DNA of 15,702 nucleotides, from the NCBI GenBank assembly GCA_964245425.1, contig CAXTMV010000116.1:1-15702 (forward strand), given 5' to 3'. The notes below the pieces were generated by a model, which was not told the DNA's origin, did no database searches, and saw only the letters and a program-made list of their open reading frames with translations. Position numbers and translations under genes: made by a program. Position 1 is the stretch's first letter. The number at the start of each line of letters is the position of its first letter. The stretch is from JACMLD01 sp964245425. Lineage in GTDB: Bacteria > Bacteroidota > Bacteroidia > Chitinophagales > Chitinophagaceae. Positions 7,506-15,629 of this stretch are shown here, piece after piece.

Positions 7506-9611
7506 ATGACTAACACGTATAACGATCCCGACCAGATCTATTTCAGCAAAACCTTTCGCTACGCCAAAACCTTTCCCACTTTTGTAAGCAACAGCGTAAG
7601 CGGCTCCGACGAAATAGCCCGCTGGGTACTTGATATTAACGACATCCCTTATAAAGACGAGCCGCATGCACCGGGATTGCATAAAACCGTGGTGCAAAAG
7701 CTAACCAATAACAAAGGCTCCAGGAATAACCCTGTACTGGTAACAAATGACACATTGATATATACCACCAACAGTGTGTTGCAATATGTTGAACAGGGCA
7801 GCCTGGCTTCAAAACGATTGTTACCGGCCGATACCACTAAAAAGAAAGAAGTACTTGATTTATTCAACCTGTTTCATGGCGTGTATGAAGAGAAGGTAAC
7901 CCAATACGTCTATACCCAGTTGCTCACAAATGCTTCTTTTGCAAAACCGGCGTTCACCCGGTATGCACCTTTCCGGGAAAAGATTGCCTACCTGCTGCAA
8001 TACGGCTCTATCATAAATGAGATAAAGAAAGATCATAACCTGCCAGCGCAGCCCGACGATTCAATCCTTGCTTTTATCAAAGCAACTTTTGAACAGGTAA
8101 ATAAGCTATTATCAGACGGCCGAAAATACCTGACAGGCGATAAGCTTACACTAGCAGATATTGCTTTTGCCGCCGTATCCTCGCCCATGGTGTTGCCCGA
8201 AGAAAGCGGCGGCGCGCTGCCCCGCATCAACCAGGTACCGGATGCATACCGTGCCGCAATAGAAGAATTGCGGCATACCGCCGCCGGTCAGTTTGTGCTG
8301 CGCCTCTACCAGGAAGACCGCCCACCCCGTCGTTCTCCTTCATCCATGCCTAAAGATCCCGGCATACTGGCCGTTATTGCAGACAAACTGAAATTGTCTG
8401 TGAATATCAGCAAGGGTAATCTTTTTTTCTTTTTGCAGCGGCGCTACCCGGTTTTAAAACTGGGTGTCCTGAAACTGATGACGGTAAACAAAAATGATCT
8501 CGTAACCGAGTTACTGGAAAGGGACCTGGACTTTACCGTGGAGGAAATCAATTCAAAAAAAATGTCCGACCAGGGTGGCGCTTTTTTTCTTGGGTGGGAC
8601 AGGAACAATCCGCAGTTCGACCGCGAAAGAAATTTTGTGCGGGCCGCTACCAAAAAAGACGACCTGGAACTGATAAGGAGTTATATCAGAAAAGAATCCG
8701 ACAATATATTGCAAAATGCCCAGGATTATGGAAAGCTGGATGTGCCCAATACACTCAGTTATCCCGTGCTGGTAGGCTTGCTCGATTTTTATTTTGGCGT
8801 ACCGGCGCCTACTTTGGAAAAAATGAAACGCTGGCACCGGGCACTCTTTTATGATCTGTTCCTGAATTTTACCAGCAATGCCGCCAAACACAAGCTGGCA
8901 GTAGATTCTTCTATGGAAAGAAAAGCCTGGGTATTGGAACTGATAGAAGACAGGAAACAGCTGCTCAAAGACGGCAAAACGCTGGACGATAATATCCTGA
9001 ACCGCCTGCTGCTGATGCAACAGCAACCCGGCAATGCCTGGTTTGATGATGATGCCGTGCAACGCAATATCGGCGGTCTGTTAACCGGTATATTGGAAAC
9101 AACCAATAAAGCAGTGGTACTGGTACTGGATGAACTGTTGAACCGGCCGGATATACTAAAAGGGGCGGTTGAAACAGCCACAGCAATGGATATGAAAAAA
9201 ATGTATGGATACGTATCTGAAGCCTTGCGTTTTAATCCTGCCCAGCCAGGTGTGATCCGTTTTTCAGAAACTTCGCAACAAATAAAAGGCAAGGGAACAA
9301 AAACCTATACCATTCCTTCCAAAACAAAAGTTTTTGCACTGACTGCTGCGGCCATGTTTGATCCTGAAGCTTTTCCGGAGCCAAAGAAATTTGATCCTGA
9401 AAGGAAATCTGTCTATATGAACTACGGGTATGGATTGCATGAATGCTATGGTAAATACATCAATGCCGTAACCATATCAGAGCTGGTTGCCGCCGTGTTA
9501 AGGCTTAAGAATGTGCGAAGAGCCGCGGGCCGGGCAGGCATGAAAACAGGTTTGCAGCAGGGGCCTTTTCCCACCAATTTTGTGGTGGCGTTTAATGAGG
9601 ATGACGACTAG
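7506..9611 (+). CDS. Glutathione S-transferase-like / cytochrome P450 fusion protein
   Basis: A two-module protein of 701 residues (numbering from the ATG at 7506; an ATG at 7431 would add 25 residues that resemble no domain and cover a leader repeat). Residues about 12-100 look like a GST thioredoxin fold, with NNPVLV as the cis-Pro turn and IYTTNSVLQYVE after it. Residues about 110-270 look like the helical GST domain (KYLTGDKLTLADIAFA). A Pro/Arg-rich linker (about 280-295) leads into a P450 of normal size: I-helix GILETT with Glu531 and Thr532, K-helix ExxR at Glu572/Arg575, FDPER at about 625, and the haem loop YGYGLHECYG with the axial thiolate Cys647 (Tyr replaces the usual Phe). No transmembrane anchor is seen, so it is probably cytoplasmic. 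No ferredoxin or reductase gene lies nearby. The substrate is unknown. The next gene starts inside its stop codon. Confidence 0.88.
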   Translation: MTNTYNDPDQIYFSKTFRYAKTFPTFVSNSVSGSDEIARWVLDINDIPYKDEPHAPGLHKTVVQKLTNNKGSRNNPVLVTNDTLIYTTNSVLQYVEQGSLASKRLLPADTTKKKEVLDLFNLFHGVYEEKVTQYVYTQLLTNASFAKPAFTRYAPFREKIAYLLQYGSIINEIKKDHNLPAQPDDSILAFIKATFEQVNKLLSDGRKYLTGDKLTLADIAFAAVSSPMVLPEESGGALPRINQVPDAYRAAIEELRHTAAGQFVLRLYQEDRPPRRSPSSMPKDPGILAVIADKLKLSVNISKGNLFFFLQRRYPVLKLGVLKLMTVNKNDLVTELLERDLDFTVEEINSKKMSDQGGAFFLGWDRNNPQFDRERNFVRAATKKDDLELIRSYIRKESDNILQNAQDYGKLDVPNTLSYPVLVGLLDFYFGVPAPTLEKMKRWHRALFYDLFLNFTSNAAKHKLAVDSSMERKAWVLELIEDRKQLLKDGKTLDDNILNRLLLMQQQPGNAWFDDDAVQRNIGGLLTGILETTNKAVVLVLDELLNRPDILKGAVETATAMDMKKMYGYVSEALRFNPAQPGVIRFSETSQQIKGKGTKTYTIPSKTKVFALTAAAMFDPEAFPEPKKFDPERKSVYMNYGYGLHECYGKYINAVTISELVAAVLRLKNVRRAAGRAGMKTGLQQGPFPTNFVVAFNEDDD

Positions 9612-10930
9612 TGTTTAACACAGCAGCCAGTCGTTTCAATTCTTATATTAAAACTAAAAGCACTAACCCAGTGACCAGCCAACAACCGCTTACCATTGCA
9701 ACGCCGGTGAAACCGTCTGCTTTCAACAACCTGGACGAGTTGCTGAAACAGCTTCGCGCCGACCTGGAAAAGGGCATTCACCAGTCTTTCCAGGATATAG
9801 ACACCATCCATTACTTCAGGCTGGTGCTGCTGGATGCGCAGCCGCCCGATGAAAACGGGGCTGGTTATAACGCACAGTTTGTTTTCAGCACCGATTACGA
9901 CGGTGATGAAGAAACGCAACTGACCGCACTGGTGACCACCAGTACAGAACTGGTAGATAAACTATATGATAACTGTGAAGGATACCCGCTATTAGCCGCC
10001 AGGACCGCAGATAGCCGAAAAGCTTACCTGAAACAATGGCTGCTGAAATCTTCTGCCTTTTTTGCCGGCGCACCGGGCCGTACATTGGTTCAGATAAGAA
10101 AAGAAAGTGAGCTGCGGAACTATATCTGGAACTTTGTGCACAATACAAACTGGTCTAACCAGTCTGCTACCCAGATACACCGCGCCATTAAACAGGAAGT
10201 ACTTTCAAAAGCGCAATTTGGATGGGCGAAAGAAAAAGCACCCATGCCCTCCGAAAACTGGCTGGGAATGGCCTTACTGGGCCTTATCCTGCTGGTACTG
10301 CTGCCGTTTCTCATTATCCTGATAGTATTGATTCATTTTATGTATGAGCGAACAGACAAGTCGCTTGGCTTAACAACCAGCCAGATAGACGGTGCCCATA
10401 TCCGTAAGCTGGAAGAATACGAAGATTTTCACAACCAAAACCAGTTTACACAACTGCTGATCATGAAACCCGGCAAAATAAGGCTGTTCACCTTACTGGG
10501 CCTCATGCTGTTTGCCAAATCGCTGGTGAACAATCTTTTTGTAAAAGGCAAGTTGATGGGTATCCCGACCATCCACTTTGCACGCTGGCTGCTGATGGAT
10601 GGAAAACGGCGTATGCTTTTCTTCAGCAATTTTGATGGCAGCTGGCAGCAATACCTGGGCGATTTTATTGATAAATCAGGCTGGGGTTTAACGGGCATCT
10701 GGAGCAATACGGTCAATTTTCCGCGTACCCGCTTCCTGTTTACCGGGGGCGCTTATGATGAAGAACATTTTCTTGCCTGGAGCCGCTATTACCAGGTACC
10801 CACGGCCGTATGGTATTGCGCTTACCCCCATCTTTCCATCAAAAATGTAATGAACAATACTTTTATAAGAAATGAACTGATGCTGGATGCCAATGAGGAA
10901 GCCGCGCAAAAGTTTTTAAACCGCATATAA
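9611..10930 (+). CDS. Membrane protein with duplicated alpha/beta (TIH-DG) domain
   Basis: Protein of 439 residues that I cannot name. The GTG start at 9611 overlaps the last base of the preceding TAG, implying translational coupling. One strong hydrophobic segment lies at about 217-244; a second, amphipathic one at about 292-310 may lie on the membrane. Flanking it are two similar modules: residues 63-126 (IDTIHYFRLVLLD ... STDYDG) and 318-371 (IPTIHFARWLLMD ... SNFDG), each continued by a helix and a further strand. Aligned features are T-I-H (His67, His322), L-x-D, S-x-D/N-aromatic-D-G (Asp97, Asp342). The pattern suggests two ferredoxin-like folds, the fold also used by DyP peroxidases and chlorite dismutases, but no haem ligand is proven. 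Between two haem-enzyme genes it may be a membrane platform or partner for them. Confidence 0.8.
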   Translation: MFNTAASRFNSYIKTKSTNPVTSQQPLTIATPVKPSAFNNLDELLKQLRADLEKGIHQSFQDIDTIHYFRLVLLDAQPPDENGAGYNAQFVFSTDYDGDEETQLTALVTTSTELVDKLYDNCEGYPLLAARTADSRKAYLKQWLLKSSAFFAGAPGRTLVQIRKESELRNYIWNFVHNTNWSNQSATQIHRAIKQEVLSKAQFGWAKEKAPMPSENWLGMALLGLILLVLLPFLIILIVLIHFMYERTDKSLGLTTSQIDGAHIRKLEEYEDFHNQNQFTQLLIMKPGKIRLFTLLGLMLFAKSLVNNLFVKGKLMGIPTIHFARWLLMDGKRRMLFFSNFDGSWQQYLGDFIDKSGWGLTGIWSNTVNFPRTRFLFTGGAYDEEHFLAWSRYYQVPTAVWYCAYPHLSIKNVMNNTFIRNELMLDANEEAAQKFLNRI

Positions 10931-10979
10931 ATTACCAGTTCATTGCGATAAGATTATACAAAGATTTAAATACGCTTTC

Positions 10980-12404
10980 ATGGAAAATCTAGAAGAAGCC
11001 GATATCCAGGGTTATATTGTTAGGGGCTATAAGTACATGATGTTCTCCAGGTATGTGCTCCTGCATGTAACGGACAAGACGGCGGCAAAACGATTTATAC
11101 AAGACATCAGCGGCGCTATTACCAATGTTACGCATTATCCAAAAACCAATTGCCTGAACATTGCCTTTACCGCACCCGGCCTGAAGGCCCTGGGCATGTC
11201 GGAAGAAAATGTAAGCAGTTTTCGAAGGGAATTTTATGAGGGCATGACCACCGCACACCGTCAGCGGATACTGGCCGACTATGATAGCAGCGCTCCTGAG
11301 AAATGGCGCTGGGGCGGTCCCAACAACGAAGAAGTGCATATACTGCTAATGGTATTTGGCGCAGATGAAAGCACGGCCATCAGTTATTATAAACAACTGG
11401 AGCAGCAGTTTACCGCTGCGGGGCTAAAGAATATCTTTGACCTGGACGGCCAAACGCTTCCCTTTAATAAAGAACATTTTGGTTTCAGGGATGGCATTTC
11501 CCAACCCATCATAAAAGGAAGCGATCGGCAGGGCGCCCCTGAAGATCTTGTAAACGCCGGTGAATTTATTCTTGGCTATAAAAATGAATACAATGTTTAT
11601 CCCGATACGCCCCTGGTAATGCAGGAGCAGGGCGATACTTCCGCCTTACCCCAGGACCCCATGGGCACCGGTAAAAAAGATATCGGCCGCAATGGCAGTT
11701 ATCTTGTTATGCGTCAATTACAGGAAGATGTAAACGCTTATTGGACCTTCATGAATGAAAAAACAAAAAATGAAGACGGTACCATAAACGTAAACGAGAG
11801 TATTAAACTGGCCAGCAAAATGATGGGCCGCTGGCCCAGTGGCGCACCCCTTTCGCGTTTCCCCGATGCCGACCCGAATGGAGAAAACAAAGATGATGCA
11901 TCCTTCACAAAATATTTTACTTACCAGGATCTTGACAAGGAAGGCTTAAAATGCCCCTTTGGCGCGCACATACGCCGTACCAATCCCCGCGATAATTTTG
12001 AAGATAATACACCGGAAAAATCGCTTAAGCTGACCCGTCGTCACCGCATTATCCGCCGGGCAAGGCTTTATGGCGATCCCTACGAAGGCTCACCTACCAA
12101 ACTGAATCCTGAAAAGGAAGTGGGCCTGTTGTTTTCCTGCTTTAACGCCGATATTGGCCGCCAGTTTGAATTTATTTCCTATACCTGGGCCAATTACCCC
12201 AAGTTTCTGCAATTGTATAACGACCCCGACCCCGTAACCGGCATCCGGGAAGTAGATGTGCCAGGCGTAGAGCAAAATTTTACCATCCAGGCCAAACCCG
12301 TAAACAAGCACATTACCAATATGAAAAGCTTTGTAACGGTAAGGGGTGGTGCCTATTTCTTTTTTCCATCCATTACAACCATTAATTACCTTACAACCCT
12401 GTAA
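10980..12404 (+). CDS. DyP-type haem peroxidase, large cytoplasmic form
   Basis: Dye-decolorising-type peroxidase of 474 residues, which uses a haem b to reduce peroxides while oxidising a second substrate. The family signature GFRDG is present (residues 168-172, catalytic Asp171). The proximal haem ligand is probably His330 in CPFGAHIRR, and the distal Arg lies in the arginine cluster at 353-362 (RRHRIIRRAR followed by LYG). The C-terminus RGGAYFFFPS is also typical. Its length and the absence of a Tat or Sec signal fit the large cytoplasmic DyP group rather than the exported type. No encapsulin gene or obvious C-terminal cargo peptide is seen. It lies 49 nt after the membrane protein gene, in one operon with it and the P450 fusion, and a terminator-like hairpin follows. 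Confidence 0.93.
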   Translation: MENLEEADIQGYIVRGYKYMMFSRYVLLHVTDKTAAKRFIQDISGAITNVTHYPKTNCLNIAFTAPGLKALGMSEENVSSFRREFYEGMTTAHRQRILADYDSSAPEKWRWGGPNNEEVHILLMVFGADESTAISYYKQLEQQFTAAGLKNIFDLDGQTLPFNKEHFGFRDGISQPIIKGSDRQGAPEDLVNAGEFILGYKNEYNVYPDTPLVMQEQGDTSALPQDPMGTGKKDIGRNGSYLVMRQLQEDVNAYWTFMNEKTKNEDGTINVNESIKLASKMMGRWPSGAPLSRFPDADPNGENKDDASFTKYFTYQDLDKEGLKCPFGAHIRRTNPRDNFEDNTPEKSLKLTRRHRIIRRARLYGDPYEGSPTKLNPEKEVGLLFSCFNADIGRQFEFISYTWANYPKFLQLYNDPDPVTGIREVDVPGVEQNFTIQAKPVNKHITNMKSFVTVRGGAYFFFPSITTINYLTTL

Positions 12405-12406
12405 AC

Positions 12407-12441
12407 CGGGGATGGTGTACACATCGACCGCTTGTTTTTTT
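12407..12441 (+). terminator. Terminator after the DyP gene
   Basis: CGG-g-GATG (12407-12414) pairs with CATC-ga-CCG (12422-12430) around the loop GTGTACA, with a small internal loop. It is followed by CTTG and a run of seven T (12435-12441). It starts two nt after the DyP stop and would end the P450-DyP operon before the next small gene. Confidence 0.55.
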
Positions 12442-12469
12442 GATTAGCGGATCAACAAAATCCATTACC

Positions 12470-12911
12470 ATGAACTTAGATACCTTTTTCACCGTTGCCT
12501 CCGGCACTGCCGCCATTGGATGGTTCTCCTTATTAATACTAAGCCCTTATTGGAAGCTGTATGACTTATTGGTTATTGGCGTGGTAGTGATGTTGCTGGC
12601 AGTTGCCTACACCGTAATCAATTTTACCCATTTTCAGCCGGACATACTACAGAAATTTGCTTCGCTCGATGGTGTCATGGANNNNNNNNNNCTTTTCATC
12701 CAAACCCATCGTAATGGCCGCCTGGTGCCATATCATGGCCATCGACCTGATAGCAGCTGTCTGGATAAAAAAGAATGCTGTTCAGCATAATATCAGTCAC
12801 TGGCTGCTGATACCTGTTTTTATACTTACCTGTGCGCTCGGTCCATTGGGATTTTTGATTTACCTGCTCATCAGGTGGATAAAAACAGGCCATTATTTTG
12901 CCGCCAACTGA
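12470..12911 (+). CDS. ABA4-like (DUF4281) small membrane protein, interrupted by assembly gap
   Basis: Small integral membrane protein, about 145 residues if intact. The first part (start ATG 12470, MNLDTFFTVASGTAAIGW, then SLDGVM) and the second part (from 12692, FSSKPIVMAAWCHIMAIDLI then HWLLIPVFILTCALGPLGFL) lie in different frames, separated by ten N at 12682-12691. In ABA4-like proteins SLxGV, LFxxP, the WxHxxxxDL motif and the GPxGxLxYLLxR tail follow each other directly, so both halves belong to one gene. Four transmembrane helices are expected. The plant homologue ABA4 is needed for neoxanthin formation; the bacterial role is unknown. The N run is a placeholder, not a proven mutation. 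Confidence 0.75.
12682..12691. other. Assembly gap (ten N)
   Basis: Ten undetermined bases. The real number of missing bases should be a multiple of three (perhaps only three) if the surrounding gene is intact, so ten is likely a fixed placeholder length. Confidence 0.95.
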
Positions 12912-13025
12912 TACCTGTATTACATTTTACGGTGTACCGGCAAATTGCATTTTTGAGAACATTAAATACGGTGCTTTTGCGATATTAAAAGGGCGTGTTG
13001 CGACGGTCCGGAGGATTGAAAGTTA

Positions 13026-14051
13026 TTAGTCCCTGAAAGTATACACAAAACCGGGTTGCACTACAGCAGTAGCAGAAGATCCGATGGTGAATGAGATAGT
13101 GCCTTTTGAATCGCGCCGGTCCTTCAGGCTTTCATGTCTTTTTAACCTTGCATAGCGATGGTAATTGTTCACTACCTGTGTGCCGCAGGCAAAGCCCAGC
13201 AGGCCACCCGCAATTACATCGGTAGCCCAGTGGCGGTTTTCCGTTATCCTGCTAAAACCGATCAATGTTGCAATGCTGTAAGAAATAACCGGCACCAGCG
13301 GAATGTCTTTGTATTCTTTTGCATATACGGTAGCTGCGGCAAAAGCCAGCGTGGTATGACCTGAAGGAAAAGAACTGTTGTCGCTGTAAGGCAGTTTGTA
13401 AAAAGGCCCATGAAAGTCGGATGAATTTAAAGGCGAATTGGGATCAAAGTTAGCCGGCCTGTTTCTGCCCGACAGCTCCTTGAAAAGCGTTGACCAGAGC
13501 GTTGCCGTTGCATAGGATTGAAAAGCCAGCGCGGTTGTGGTGCGCAATTTTTCGTTGTCGAATATAAAACCTGTGGTAGCAATGGCTGCCAGTGGAATAA
13601 TTTCAAACTGCGCCCCTAGGTTAGTAATAATGCGGCTGGGATTGGCCGACCAGCTGTTATTGTTCCGGAAAGTGACGGCCCATTTCTGAATGGGTTTGTC
13701 CAGGAAAGCAAACCCAACGGCTATTCCCACCAGCGCAGCATCGCGCTCAAAGGCATGCCGGGCAGGCTGAATGGGAGAAAGTGTCTGTTGTTTCAGGTCG
13801 TCCCATAACAAAATGCCAAAGCATTTCAGGGTGATTTTTGTCTTTTCATTGTACAACGCCGGTTCGATATTATTTTTTTGGCCTACGGAATCACTATGCC
13901 TTTTCAGGCTGTCCAGTTTACCAGGCAAGGAATCAGTTTTCTGGGCATTCAGCAACTGCGGAAGAAAATACAGACCCAGGCATAAAATGAGGTATTTTAT
14001 CCGCAGGGAAGGACCATTATAATCATTGTATACATGAACCCTTTGACTCAT
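13026..14051 (-). CDS. PAP2-family membrane-associated phosphatase, exported
   Basis: Member of the type 2 phosphatidic acid phosphatase / acid phosphatase family, 341 residues. All three catalytic motifs are intact: KELSGRNRP (Lys191, Arg198), PSGH (residues 229-232, with the acid/base His232) and SRITENRHWATD (Arg268, nucleophile His274, Asp278). The N-terminus contains a signal peptide (YLILCLGLYFLPQLLNAQ) preceded by about 18 polar residues; an internal start nearer to it is possible, but I see no obvious ATG. The region 35-100 is a Ser/Asp/Lys-rich exported segment, and moderately hydrophobic helices at about 104-117, 150-164, 232-245 and 251-266 form the PAP2 bundle. Likely substrates are lipid phosphates or undecaprenyl pyrophosphate, or periplasmic phosphate esters; sequence does not decide. 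It is followed 220 bp upstream by an outer-membrane protein gene on the same strand. Confidence 0.92.
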   Translation of the reverse strand: MSQRVHVYNDYNGPSLRIKYLILCLGLYFLPQLLNAQKTDSLPGKLDSLKRHSDSVGQKNNIEPALYNEKTKITLKCFGILLWDDLKQQTLSPIQPARHAFERDAALVGIAVGFAFLDKPIQKWAVTFRNNNSWSANPSRIITNLGAQFEIIPLAAIATTGFIFDNEKLRTTTALAFQSYATATLWSTLFKELSGRNRPANFDPNSPLNSSDFHGPFYKLPYSDNSSFPSGHTTLAFAAATVYAKEYKDIPLVPVISYSIATLIGFSRITENRHWATDVIAGGLLGFACGTQVVNNYHRYARLKRHESLKDRRDSKGTISFTIGSSATAVVQPGFVYTFRD

Positions 14052-14212
14052 TGATTTATTTTTCTTTCTACAGACGCGCTGTTACAGTACTGCAATATAA
14101 CTTTTCGGGTGGCCAGTATACAAAAACCTAGTGAAAATCAGGCCATATTATTATAGCAATGTGATCCAATATGATGGATAATTCTGTAGAAAAACTGAAG
14201 ATAATAATGAAG

Positions 14213-14236
14213 GGCGGCAATGGTAATCCTGCTGCC
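14213..14236 (-). terminator. Weak hairpin after the Omp85-like gene
   Basis: On the minus strand GGCAGCA and TGCCGCC can pair (one G-U wobble) around a 10-nt loop, 36 nt after the stop of the Omp85-like gene. No T-tract follows, so the terminator role is uncertain. Confidence 0.2.
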
Positions 14237-14271
14237 GGCATCATAAAAACGATGGGATATTATTGATGTTT

Positions 14272-15573
14272 CTAGAAGCTTTCGTTCAGGTTAAGGAAAA
14301 ACCCTTTGTTGCCAAAACGGCCAAAGGCATAATCAAGCGCCAGGTTGGTTCTGGTAGCCTTATTAAACAACACGCGAAAACCAGCGCCATAACCGGGTTG
14401 AAACACCTGGAAGAGTTGTGTACCATGCTCATCATTTGCCGATTGCAGATTGCCAAAAACCACCCCGCTGATGAATTTATTTTTTAACAAGGGAAAACGC
14501 AGCTCAAGCTCTGTATCATTAAACTGGGTGCCCTTAAAATACTGCGCAGTATAGCCCCTGCCGCTGCGAAAAGATCCATCCCTCGCAGTGCCCGGCAATT
14601 CCAGGTAAGGAATAGATCCTGAAAGCAGGTAAGAGCCCCAGTTCCAGAATGCCAGTACCGTTTCGGGGTGGGTGGCTGAAAGGCCAAAATATTTGCGAAA
14701 ATCGGTGGTTAACTGCAATGCATTTTTTGTACTTCCAATCCAGGTCTGGTTGGCACGTATGCCGGCATCTATATAGATTCCTTTATAAGGCCGGTTGGGG
14801 TTATCGCGGGTGATGTATTCGACATTGAAAAGAAAGCCATTGGCCGAATACCGATCCTGCGGAAACCCATGCTCCTTATTGTAAACACCGGAGGGCGTGC
14901 TCGTGCCCGTACTATCCTTATTATCGATGCTGCGCCTGACTTCAAAAGACATACCCGCGCCGATAAAGAGCCGCTGTTTTACATTCTTGTAAACCTTTTC
15001 CCGCAGGTTATAATAAACAGAATGAATGGGATATACTTTGTGTGCATTATCGGCAAGTATACCTGCTCCCTCATTTACGCCGCTATAGGTTTTACCGATT
15101 CCCATTCCGTAATCAGGCGCCACTGTTTTGGCCACTACCAGGTTACCCTGCAAATTCCATTTGTTACCGTCAGTAAAAACATTATGGTTCACATAAAAAT
15201 AAATAATGCCCTTGGTAGTAATAGAAGCAGAAGTGGCCGCCACGGAAAATAATGTGTTGGGATCAGTGCCTAATTTTCTGCCGGCTACCGCTTTAATACC
15301 CAGTTGACCGCCAATAGTGGGGTTTGCTGCCACGTTGGGCACTACAGTAACGCCAGATCGATTGTGCAGCGAATCGGGCCGCTTTTTGGGATGAAGTATA
15401 TTCCTGGTCAGATCGCCAAAATCATATTGCCGGTTTATATTCTCTGTGGGCTGCTGGCCTTTTGCCTTAATCCGAAGGGAATCTGCCTTAACAGAATCTA
15501 CCGGTGCCGTAACCTGGCTATAAGCCATTCCGGAAACAATACAGAAAAGCAGTACTAATAATATTTTTATCAC
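14272..15573 (-). CDS. BamA/TamA-like (Omp85, surface antigen D15) outer-membrane barrel without POTRA domains
   Basis: Outer-membrane beta-barrel protein of 433 residues. The start is GTG at 15573, giving MIKILLVLLFCIVSGMAYSQ as signal peptide. After a polar linker (about 21-70) the rest is barrel: alternating-hydrophobicity strands separated by turns, and the Omp85 lid-loop motif RSGRGY (residues 336-341, equivalent to the VRGF/Y motif). The final strands read GAGFRVLFNKATRTNLALDYAFG, with the conserved Asp414, and end in a C-terminal Phe (Phe433). No POTRA repeats fit in the short N-terminal part, so it is unlikely to be the essential BamA and more likely an accessory Omp85. A partial gene on the same strand ends 56 nt upstream. 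Confidence 0.88.
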   Translation of the reverse strand: MIKILLVLLFCIVSGMAYSQVTAPVDSVKADSLRIKAKGQQPTENINRQYDFGDLTRNILHPKKRPDSLHNRSGVTVVPNVAANPTIGGQLGIKAVAGRKLGTDPNTLFSVAATSASITTKGIIYFYVNHNVFTDGNKWNLQGNLVVAKTVAPDYGMGIGKTYSGVNEGAGILADNAHKVYPIHSVYYNLREKVYKNVKQRLFIGAGMSFEVRRSIDNKDSTGTSTPSGVYNKEHGFPQDRYSANGFLFNVEYITRDNPNRPYKGIYIDAGIRANQTWIGSTKNALQLTTDFRKYFGLSATHPETVLAFWNWGSYLLSGSIPYLELPGTARDGSFRSGRGYTAQYFKGTQFNDTELELRFPLLKNKFISGVVFGNLQSANDEHGTQLFQVFQPGYGAGFRVLFNKATRTNLALDYAFGRFGNKGFFLNLNESF

Positions 15574-15629
15574 AGTTATATTTTGTTGCGCATGGACAAT
15601 TTTGCCATCAAGAACGGTCTTTTCTATAG

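Noticed and set aside
6073..9611. One operon running from the propeller gene into the P450 gene
   Set aside because: A 416-bp gap with a very strong hairpin and a promoter-like pair separates them.
10980..12404. Encapsulin-cargo DyP
   Set aside because: No encapsulin gene nearby and no clear C-terminal targeting peptide beyond the normal family end.
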